Shown: positions 41,275 to 48,030 of the stretch, one piece after another
Layout: each line of letters opens with the position of its first letter
How positions within the stretch are numbered: the first letter of the stretch is position 1
Source of the DNA: Methylogaea oryzae
Lineage (GTDB): Bacteria > Pseudomonadota > Gammaproteobacteria > Methylococcales > Methylococcaceae
Length of the DNA: 64,000 bases
NCBI RefSeq assembly: GCF_019669985.1
Contig: NZ_AP019782.1
Span: forward strand, 62,001 to 126,000
Reading direction: 5' to 3'
Translations under genes and position numbers: made by a program
Notes under the pieces: generated by a model
Seen by the model: only the letters and a program-made list of their open reading frames with translations
Databases searched by the model: none
What the model was told of the DNA's origin: nothing

Positions 41275-42018
41275 CTATCCAGCCCGGCGATTCAACAGCT
41301 CCGCCACCCAAGCGCTGCGCTTCTCCCGCTCCAGCACTTCCGCCCGCGCCCGCATCAGCACTACGGTGAAGTAGTAGAACTGGAAGGCCGATGCCATCAG
41401 CAGCAGCGGCCACAGCATGCTGGCGTGGATGGAGGGCTTGTCGATTTTGGTCACAGTGGCGCCCTGGTGCAGGGTGTTCCACCACTCCACCGAGTAATGG
41501 ATGATGGGGATGTTGACCACGCCCACCAGGATCAAAATGCCGCCGGCCCGGCCCGCCGTGCGGGTGTCTTCGATGGCGTTGGTGAGGGCGATGTAACCCA
41601 GGTACAGGAACAACAGGATCAGTTCCGAGGTCAGCCGCGCGTCCCACACCCACCAGGCGCCCCACATGGGTTTGCCCCACAGGCTGCCGGTGGCCAGGGC
41701 CAGGAAGGTGAAGGAGGCGCCCAGGGCCGCCGAGCTTTGCGCCATCACGTCCGCCAGCTTGATGTTCCAGATCATGGCGATGCCGCTCACCACCGCCATG
41801 AAGGTGTAGATGAACATGGACATCCAGGCGCTGGGCACGTGCACGAACATGATGCGGTAGCTTTCGCCCTGCTGGTAGTCGGGCGGGGCTACGAACAGGC
41901 CTAGGTAGAGTCCGGCGACCAAGCACACGGCCGCCAGTCCGCCCAGCCAGGGTATGAACTTGCCGGCCAGGTCGTAGAAGTATTTGGGGGAGGCGAGTTT
42001 GTAGAAGAAGGACCACAT
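41275..42018 (-). CDS. ccmC: Haem exporter protein CcmC
   Basis: The 247-residue membrane protein has six helices and the WWD motif 'WGAWWVWDARLTSELILLFLYLGY'. It binds haem and loads it onto CcmE. 'FVHVPSAWMS' is a conserved block. ATG 42018 fits the family start; the frame continues upstream but overlaps the preceding gene. Unusually it is separated from ccmB by a transporter gene and from ccmD by a Uma2 gene. Confidence 0.93.
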   Translation of the reverse strand: MWSFFYKLASPKYFYDLAGKFIPWLGGLAAVCLVAGLYLGLFVAPPDYQQGESYRIMFVHVPSAWMSMFIYTFMAVVSGIAMIWNIKLADVMAQSSAALGASFTFLALATGSLWGKPMWGAWWVWDARLTSELILLFLYLGYIALTNAIEDTRTAGRAGGILILVGVVNIPIIHYSVEWWNTLHQGATVTKIDKPSIHASMLWPLLLMASAFQFYYFTVVLMRARAEVLEREKRSAWVAELLNRRAG

Positions 42019-42041
42019 AGGTGTTCGCAGGTTGATGGTGT

Positions 42042-43118
42042 TTATGCGTGTGTGCCGTATTGCAAAGGCAGAGGTGTCCGGATGATCCAACGGTCGACAA
42101 TACCGGCGGCAAAGTGTTGCAGCAGGTTGTAGAGGATTATCGACAGCATGATTTCCGGCATTTGGCTGAATACCGTGGATGCCAGCACCATGGCGGTTCC
42201 GTTGTTATTCATGCCCAACCCGAACATCAACGCGGCGCGTTGGGTATGCGTTACCCGCAAGCCTTGGGCGATCATCCAGCCGGAGCCGAAGGTGACGACG
42301 CTCAGCAACACAAGAATGGCGGTTAAGGCGGCAAAGAAGTCCCAGTCGGGATTGGCTAAAGCCTGAGGCAAGGCAACGGCGGCATTCGAATAGATCAATG
42401 TGAGAAGGACCATCGTATTGGCCGGCTTTATGAGGGGCTTGGCTTGCTCCCATTGGCCTTCGCGCATCAGCCGGCGGGCACCGATGCCCAAGGTAGTGGG
42501 TAGAAATACGAACATCGCCAGAAATACCTTGGTTTGATGATCGGCCAGTTCGTTCAGTAGTTGGGCGTATACGTCGTTTGCTACCCAGCCGGCTGCATTC
42601 AATGCCATCGGTGTCGTCAGCGGGCTCAAGCAGGTCGAAAGGATGACCAGTCCCAGGCTTAGGGCCAAATCGCCGTCGGCATTCTGCGACCACGCCGAGG
42701 AGGATCCGGCGATGGGCATGGAGGCGATCAACGCCAGCCCAACCAGAATGTATTGGACTTCGGTTGGGTTGTGCCAGGGAAGCATGAATATGGATATGGC
42801 AAGAATAAACGCCAGGGGAATGGCGAGGTTGGCCGCCAATCCCAATATCAACAGGAGAGGACGTTTGACCAGACCGAATAAGCTCTCCACGCGGATGCCC
42901 AGGCCGGCGTTAAACAGCAGTGTCGCCAGTAGCGCCGCGGGAACGGTGATTTGAACGGTTTCGTCGAAAATCGAAATCGTCAGGAAATTGATGTTTCGGA
43001 TGGCCAGGCCGGCTTCGGGAAATACTGCGGCAACCGAATAGGCGACGAGAATGTATCGGAGCAGGTTGTGGTGCAGGTGTTCGGCAAGCCGTAGCGCGAC
43101 GTTGCTAGACATAGCCAT
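42042..43118 (-). CDS. BASS-family transporter (bile acid:sodium symporter type)
   Basis: The 358-residue protein has about nine to ten membrane helices. The block 'GLALIASMPIAGSSSAWSQNADGDLALSLGLVILSTCLSPL' is the sodium-binding signature region of the SBF/BASS family, which also includes arsenite (Acr3-like) and organic-anion carriers. The arsenite signature is not obvious, so the substrate is unknown. AAGGA six bases upstream of ATG 43118 supports the start. Codon use looks less GC-rich than in its neighbours, suggesting recent acquisition. It is inserted between ccmB and ccmC. Confidence 0.8.
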   Translation of the reverse strand: MAMSSNVALRLAEHLHHNLLRYILVAYSVAAVFPEAGLAIRNINFLTISIFDETVQITVPAALLATLLFNAGLGIRVESLFGLVKRPLLLILGLAANLAIPLAFILAISIFMLPWHNPTEVQYILVGLALIASMPIAGSSSAWSQNADGDLALSLGLVILSTCLSPLTTPMALNAAGWVANDVYAQLLNELADHQTKVFLAMFVFLPTTLGIGARRLMREGQWEQAKPLIKPANTMVLLTLIYSNAAVALPQALANPDWDFFAALTAILVLLSVVTFGSGWMIAQGLRVTHTQRAALMFGLGMNNNGTAMVLASTVFSQMPEIMLSIILYNLLQHFAAGIVDRWIIRTPLPLQYGTHA

Positions 43119-43167
43119 GGTATTTCCTTCGGACAGCCTTGGTGCGGAACAAAAGGACTTCGCTCAT
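43105..43167 (-). CDS. 20-residue leader peptide between ccmB and the BASS gene
   Basis: Directly after the ccmB stop a strong AGAGGAG is followed nine bases later by an ATG opening a 20-codon frame (MSEVLLF...). It ends at 43105, overlapping the start of the BASS gene in another frame. It could couple translation of the BASS gene to ccmB, or be the leftover start of an ancestral gene. Too short to be sure. Confidence 0.35.
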   Translation of the reverse strand: MSEVLLFRTKAVRRKYHGYV

Positions 43168-43181
43168 CGGATCGTTCTCCT

Positions 43182-43859
43182 CTAGCTCAGGCTAATGCGC
43201 AGCGCCGCCGCCACGGCCAGCGGTGCCAGGGTGAGGGCCAGCGCCAGCAGCGCGGCCAGGAAATACAGCTGCCCTTCGATGGGCATGCCGGCGCCGGCGG
43301 CGGTGACGGCGTTGGTGGCGAAAATCAGCACCGGAATGTAAAGCGGCATCACCAGCAGGGTCAATAACATGCCACCGCGGCGCAGGCCCACCGTGAGGGC
43401 CACGCCGATGGCGCCCACCAGGCTCAACAGCGGCGTACCCAGCGCCAGGGTGGCGAGCAGGGCCTGGATGGCGGCAGCGTTGAGATTCAGCTGAAGGGCC
43501 AACAGCGGCGCCAGCAGCAGCAGGGGCAGGCCCGACACCAGCCAGTGGGCCAACACCCGCGCCAGCACCAGCAGCGGCAGGGGATGAGGGCTGAGCGCCA
43601 TTTGCTCCAGGGCGCCGTCGTCGAAGTCGGAGCGGAACAGGTTTTCCAGGGAAAACAGCGCCGCCAAAAGCGCCGCGATCCAGATGACGCCGGGGGCCAC
43701 CACGCGCAACAGCTCGGGATCGGGGCTGACGCCCAGGGGGTAGAGCGTGACGATCATGGCGAAAAACAGCAACGGATTGGCCAGCTCGCCCCGGTGGCGG
43801 AAGGCCAGCAGCAGGTCGCGGCGGATCAGGGCGGCCATGGCGTGGGGGGTACCGTTCAT
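43182..43859 (-). CDS. ccmB: Haem exporter membrane subunit CcmB
   Basis: The 225-residue protein has six membrane helices and opens 'MAALIRRDLLLAFRHRGELANPLLFFAMIVTLYPLGVSPDPE', the usual CcmB start. With CcmA it forms the ABC unit whose ATP hydrolysis releases haem-CcmE from CcmC. It overlaps ccmA by four bases. Confidence 0.93.
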   Translation of the reverse strand: MNGTPHAMAALIRRDLLLAFRHRGELANPLLFFAMIVTLYPLGVSPDPELLRVVAPGVIWIAALLAALFSLENLFRSDFDDGALEQMALSPHPLPLLVLARVLAHWLVSGLPLLLLAPLLALQLNLNAAAIQALLATLALGTPLLSLVGAIGVALTVGLRRGGMLLTLLVMPLYIPVLIFATNAVTAAGAGMPIEGQLYFLAALLALALTLAPLAVAAALRISLS

Positions 43860-44476
43860 CCCAATCTCAGTCTGTGCAGGTCGGTTTTCAATTCCACCGG
43901 CTGGTGGGAAGTCAGCACCGCCAAGCCGCCGTTGGCGGCGTGGCGCTCCAACAGTCCGCCCACCAGAGCGATGCCGTCCACGTCCAGCGCGGTGAACGGC
44001 TCGTCCATGATCCACAGCGTGGCCTGGCTCAACAGCAAGCGGGCCAAGGCCAGGCGCTGCTTCTGCCCGGCCGACAAACGCCGGCCGGGAATGTCCTCGA
44101 AACCGCCCAGGCCGACCTGATACAGGGCCTCTTCCATCTCGATCACCGTCACATGGCGGCGCAGAGCGCTGGCGGCGACGAGGTTTTCCAGGGCGGTCAA
44201 CTCCAGTTTGACGCCGCCGTGGTGGCCGAAATAGGCCATGTCGTTATGGAACTGGGCGCGATGACGGGCGATGTTCTCGCCGCGCCAGCGCACCTCGCCG
44301 GCCGCCGGCCGGCTCAAGCCGCACAACAAACGCAGCAGGCTGGTTTTGCCGGCGCCGTTTTCCCCTTCCACCAGCAGCAATTGGCCGGCCTCGACCTGGA
44401 AATTCAGGCCGCTGAACAACACGCGGTCGCCCCTCTGGCATTCCAGGTTGTCCACTAGCAGTTGGGCGGGGGGCAT
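43856..44476 (-). CDS. ccmA: Haem exporter ATPase CcmA
   Basis: The 206-residue ABC ATPase has Walker A GENGAGKTSLL, the signature LSAGQKQRLALARLL and Walker B LWIMDEP. It is the first gene of the ccm cluster. No promoter could be fixed, but the 143-bp upstream gap holds a nested inverted repeat. Confidence 0.94.
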   Translation of the reverse strand: MPPAQLLVDNLECQRGDRVLFSGLNFQVEAGQLLLVEGENGAGKTSLLRLLCGLSRPAAGEVRWRGENIARHRAQFHNDMAYFGHHGGVKLELTALENLVAASALRRHVTVIEMEEALYQVGLGGFEDIPGRRLSAGQKQRLALARLLLSQATLWIMDEPFTALDVDGIALVGGLLERHAANGGLAVLTSHQPVELKTDLHRLRLG

Positions 44477-44534
44477 GGGCTCGATGGGGCTGTTGGGGTG
44501 GTCGAACGCCCATTTTATCCGAGTGAGGCTTGGA

Positions 44535-44607
44535 GTACCGACTTTCGGCCAGCCTTCTTTTCCGCTTCGCGGCGGCTGTAGGCGGAAATGCCCGCTAAAG
44601 TCGGTAC
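44535..44607. repeat. Nested inverted repeat between haoB and ccmA
   Basis: GTACCGACTTT (44535-44545) is matched exactly by AAAGTCGGTAC (44597-44607). Inside it TTTCCGC pairs with GCGGAAA. It lies just after the haoB stop and before ccmA, and could be a terminator without a T-tract or a small repeat element. Confidence 0.7.
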
Positions 44608-44619
44608 AACGGCTTTGCT

Positions 44620-45660
44620 TCAGGGCGATTTTGCCAAGCGGTAAACCGACAAATAAGCCTGTTCCGACTGGTATACCAACTGCAGTCCCTCCAGCGGCCG
44701 GTTGAGCGAGCCGGTGAAAGGCAGCAGCCGCGTGATGAGCAGGTCGTTGGCCTTGGGGTCGGCGACGCGCCAGGCGCGCACGCCGACGCCGGGCAGTTGC
44801 TGCACCAGGTAGTTGCTGGCGGCTTCTTCCTGCTGCGCGGGCTTGTCATTTTGATCTTTCCCGGTCCGCTCGCTTTCACCCGCCCAACGCTTGACCTGGG
44901 CGATCAGGGCATGGAAGTTCTCGCCCGAGGGAAATACCTGCGTTTCCAGGGGCAGGCTGACGCCGGCCAGGTTTTCGATTTCGCCCAGGCGGGCCAAGTC
45001 GTCCACGGTTACCAACACATAGGCGTCCTTGTCCTTGGGCACCGCCTCGGCCATTTCCTTGACCGCTTGGGCCGCATCCATGGTCAACCAGCGCGCCAGT
45101 TGGCGCTGCTTTTGGCCGTCGTCGCGGCCGCCCGCCAGTTCCAGCCAGAATTGCCGTTCGTGCCCGTCGCGCCAGCCTTCGGCGTCGGGCAGCAGGCCCC
45201 AGCTGTCCGCGCCGCTAAGCAGGTGCAGGCGTTGTCCGTCGTCCCACCAGGAGAGGAACAGGGCGTGGGGGCCGACGTGGCTGGCGATGGACTTGGCCGC
45301 TCTGGCCCAAATGTCGTGCCGCAACTGCTGGGCGGCTTCGGTAGGACCCGGTACCGCGGCGTTGGTCGGTAAATTCACCATGGCGCGTCGCGTTTGGCCC
45401 TGGGCGTCGCGGTAATCCGCCACGGGCAGGGTCAATGCGTTGCCGCCGTCGCGGGTAATGGCGTAGCGGGTCAGCTTATCCAGCGGGTAACGGCTTTCCA
45501 GTTTGGGAAAGTCCGCGTCGCCGGGTTTCAGCTCGGCCTGCTTGCTGTAGCTGAACGGCCTATGCCAGAAAAACGGCAGGTCGGGAAGGCCGAGCACGAC
45601 GATGGCGCCGCCCGCCAGCAATAGCGCAATACCGAAAAATAAACGAAGTCGTTGAGTCAC
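44620..45660 (-). CDS. haoB: HaoB-like protein
   Basis: The 346-residue protein has one N-terminal membrane helix (about 8-27) and a large extracytoplasmic domain. No haem motif or catalytic site is obvious. Its position directly after haoA, its size and its single-helix layout match HaoB, the conserved but uncharacterised partner of hydroxylamine oxidoreductase in ammonia oxidisers and methanotrophs. It is separated from haoA by 186 bp of repeat-containing sequence, so it may be less strongly expressed than haoA. Confidence 0.75.
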   Translation of the reverse strand: MTQRLRLFFGIALLLAGGAIVVLGLPDLPFFWHRPFSYSKQAELKPGDADFPKLESRYPLDKLTRYAITRDGGNALTLPVADYRDAQGQTRRAMVNLPTNAAVPGPTEAAQQLRHDIWARAAKSIASHVGPHALFLSWWDDGQRLHLLSGADSWGLLPDAEGWRDGHERQFWLELAGGRDDGQKQRQLARWLTMDAAQAVKEMAEAVPKDKDAYVLVTVDDLARLGEIENLAGVSLPLETQVFPSGENFHALIAQVKRWAGESERTGKDQNDKPAQQEEAASNYLVQQLPGVGVRAWRVADPKANDLLITRLLPFTGSLNRPLEGLQLVYQSEQAYLSVYRLAKSP

Positions 45661-45744
45661 GGGAATGCCGAATTCTGTTTCCCCGGCCTGCCGGAAACAT
45701 ACGGCCCGGCGCGGCGGGTGGGGAGGGTTTTCGAGGGATTGGAG

Positions 45745-45799
45745 GCCACGTTCCCTGGGTAAAGGCTGGATCGATCAGCGTTTACCCAGGGAACGTGGC
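45745..45799. repeat. 19-bp perfect inverted repeat between haoA and haoB
   Basis: GCCACGTTCCCTGGGTAAA (45745-45763) is matched perfectly by its reverse complement at 45781-45799 around a 17-bp spacer. No T-tract follows. It may stabilise or attenuate the hao mRNA. Confidence 0.85.
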
Positions 45800-45811
45800 T
45801 TGAGATAAGGC

Positions 45812-45835
45812 GTTCCCACGCCGAAGCGTGGGAAC
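45812..45835. repeat. REP-like hairpin GTTCCCACGC
   Basis: GTTCCCACGC and GCGTGGGAAC pair around the tetraloop CGAA. Hairpins built on this sequence are common extragenic repeats in gammaproteobacterial genomes. It lies 11 bp after the haoA stop. Confidence 0.75.
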
Positions 45836-45846
45836 CGAGGGGCTGC

Positions 45847-47457
45847 TTACTTTTTGCGGCGGCGCATTGCCATCCAGCCGGCGCCGATCAGCGCCACGCC
45901 CAGGACGTAACGTCCCATGCCGCCTTCCTTGTCCTGGTCGTTGCCGACCGGGGCGGCGCTGGCGCTGCCTACCTTCATGGCGGCCTTTTCACGCAGCTGG
46001 GTGTTGGCGTCCATGATTTCCGCATAGTCGCGCATCAGCTCGGACCAGCCTTCCGTGTAGGTGAAGCCGCCCGGGTTGGCGTGGAAGATGCCCTTGTACA
46101 GCTTGATCACGTCGTGCTCCCACATGTCGGCATAGACGCGCTCCACATGGGTCGGGCTGTTGCCCTTGGCCCAGAACAGCTGGAAGAAGCCGCCGGCCTC
46201 GTCCTTCTCCGGTTTGGGCGGAGCAGGGCGGTTGGTCTTCTGGCCGGGCAGCAAGCCTTCCTTGTGCAGGGCGGTAACGACTTTCTTGGCTTCCTGTTCC
46301 ACTTTCAGGCCGTCGATGGTGCCCTTGTCGGCCGCGGTCAGGTAAGCCTCGCCGAAGCTGGGGGAATGGCAGTTGGAGCAGGTCTCCACCCAGGCTTCCT
46401 TGCGATCCTGGAACCAGGGATGGCTCAGGTTGTCGGCGATGGCCGGCGTCGGGTTGAAGGCCCAGCGCACTTTGCGCACCAGGTTATGGCTGTATTCGCC
46501 CTTGAACTCGAAGTGGCAGGTTTGGCAAGTGGGCGCGGTGTAATGGCCCTTGGTGAAGGAGTCCTTCAGCTGCGCTTCGAAGTTCCAGTCCTTCTTTTGG
46601 GTCTGGTAGACGGTGCCGTGCTTGGAGGTTTGGTAGTTCTCCCACTCGTTGTGGTCCACGCCGTTGTGGCAGGTGGCACAAGCTTCGGGCTGGCGCGCCT
46701 CGGCGGCGGAGAAGGTGTGGCGGGTATGGCAGCCGTCGCACTTGTTCTGCTGGTAGTGGCACATGTCGCAGCCGGCGGCGATTTCCCGCTGGGGCATGGC
46801 GGCCCAGATGGCGGTTTCCACGTTGGCGGCCCAGTCCACGGCGTGGGAGGGATGGCCCTTGCCCCACTGTTTCTGCGGCCATTCCTGGTTCTTTTCCGAC
46901 TCCGCCTCGGCGAACTCCGGCGTGTGGCAGGTGCCGCACAAGGCGCGGTCCGGCATCACCAGATCCTTGTCGTGCTGGATGGATTGCTTGCCGACACCGC
47001 CGTGGCAGTCGATACAGCCGACTTCGGTCAGCTGCTGGCCTTCCTGCAGCAGGCCTTGCTTAACCAGTTGCTTTTCCACTTCCGCCAGCTTGTCTTTTTT
47101 GTAGTAGCGGGCATCCATGCTGTTGGGCATGTTGCGGATCTTGTCCAGGTTGGCGTGGGTGCTGCCCTTCCAGGCGTGGTAGGCGCCCGGGGTGGTGCTC
47201 TGGTGGCAGGCGACGCAGGCGTCGCGGGCCACTTCGCCGCTCACGGTTTGCGGCGGCTTGTAGAAATTACGCGGATTCCAGTATTTCTGGATGGGGATGG
47301 GCTCCCAGTATTCGGCGTGGGAGCCTTTGCCGGGGTGATCCTTGACGTATTGCGCCTTCAGATCGTCGAAGTCGGGCGTGTCGCTTTTCGCTAGCGCCAG
47401 CCCCGACAACATCAACAGCCCGCCGAGGGCTAGTAATAGGGTTTTTGTGATCTTCAT
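45847..47457 (-). CDS. haoA: Octaheme hydroxylamine oxidoreductase HaoA
   Basis: The 536-residue periplasmic enzyme oxidises hydroxylamine, formed when methane monooxygenase attacks ammonia, to nitric oxide/nitrite and passes electrons to c-type cytochromes. The signal peptide is followed by exactly eight haem motifs: CVACH, CIDCH, CGTCH, CDMCH, CDGCH, CATCH, CQTCH and CSNCH. Tyr467 in 'NPGGFTYTEGW' corresponds in context to the tyrosine that cross-links the P460 haem in Nitrosomonas HAO, so an oxidative (not reductive) enzyme is expected. The C-terminus carries a membrane helix (about 512-531) and RRRKK, suggesting a membrane anchor. GGAGG lies seven bases upstream. Confidence 0.93.
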   Translation of the reverse strand: MKITKTLLLALGGLLMLSGLALAKSDTPDFDDLKAQYVKDHPGKGSHAEYWEPIPIQKYWNPRNFYKPPQTVSGEVARDACVACHQSTTPGAYHAWKGSTHANLDKIRNMPNSMDARYYKKDKLAEVEKQLVKQGLLQEGQQLTEVGCIDCHGGVGKQSIQHDKDLVMPDRALCGTCHTPEFAEAESEKNQEWPQKQWGKGHPSHAVDWAANVETAIWAAMPQREIAAGCDMCHYQQNKCDGCHTRHTFSAAEARQPEACATCHNGVDHNEWENYQTSKHGTVYQTQKKDWNFEAQLKDSFTKGHYTAPTCQTCHFEFKGEYSHNLVRKVRWAFNPTPAIADNLSHPWFQDRKEAWVETCSNCHSPSFGEAYLTAADKGTIDGLKVEQEAKKVVTALHKEGLLPGQKTNRPAPPKPEKDEAGGFFQLFWAKGNSPTHVERVYADMWEHDVIKLYKGIFHANPGGFTYTEGWSELMRDYAEIMDANTQLREKAAMKVGSASAAPVGNDQDKEGGMGRYVLGVALIGAGWMAMRRRKK

Positions 47458-47508
47458 GAAATTGCCTCCGCGCGCCGTTGTTATGCTGGGGTTATGACGC
47501 CGTTCGGG

Positions 47509-47537
47509 ATTGTAGATGAACTACGGTGTCGGATCAA
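47509..47537 (-). promoter_or_regulatory. Sigma-70 promoter of haoA
   Basis: On the minus strand TTGATC and TACAAT are separated by exactly 17 bases. The predicted leader is about 45 bases and ends in a strong ribosome binding site. Confidence 0.6.
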
Positions 47538-47609
47538 AACATTTGCGGCGCACAATTCCGGCCGGCGGAGGCGCCTCGCTTCGGACCGTGTTACTTTCTG
47601 CGGTTGAGT

Positions 47610-47903
47610 TTAGTGCTTTCCTTTGCCGCCGCGGCCTTGTCCGCGAAAGTCGTCCCGTTCCTGGCCGCGTTCGCGGTAGTCCCTGTTCAGCTCTCGTTGA
47701 TCCTGCCGCTGGTCGCGATAATCTTCGCGTTCCTCGGCCCTGTCACGGCCGCGCAGACTGTCTTCGTCCTGCTGGCGGTTGCTGTTGGACCAGCCGCCGC
47801 CGTGGCCGCGCCCCGTTCCGGGGCCTTTCGCCCATCCCGCTTGCGACAGGGTGGTCATGGCGAGAGCTGCCAGCATCAAGCCGGCGAGATATTTTTTGCT
47901 CAT
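47610..47903 (-). CDS. Small secreted Arg/Asp/Gln-rich protein
   Basis: The 97-residue protein has a signal peptide (MSKKYLAGLMLAALAMTTLSQAGWA-K). Its mature part is Gly-rich, then a highly charged stretch of RD/ER/DQR repeats ('RDRAEEREDYRDQRQDQRELNRDYRERGQERDD'), ending in GGKGKH. It is probably disordered or forms a single long helix in the periplasm. AGAGGA seven bases upstream supports the start. It lies between oligopeptidase A and haoA on the same strand. No function is recognised. Confidence 0.7.
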   Translation of the reverse strand: MSKKYLAGLMLAALAMTTLSQAGWAKGPGTGRGHGGGWSNSNRQQDEDSLRGRDRAEEREDYRDQRQDQRELNRDYRERGQERDDFRGQGRGGKGKH

Positions 47904-48030
47904 GGCGAGTTCCTCTGGTGAAGTCCTTGTAGACGGTTAGCTATGGCAGCCGGTCTCGGCTGCCCAGCGGTTTGCCTGCGGGTAAGGAACACTATAGTCG
48001 GTCGCCGCCGCGCGGGACGCCTCCTCGATT

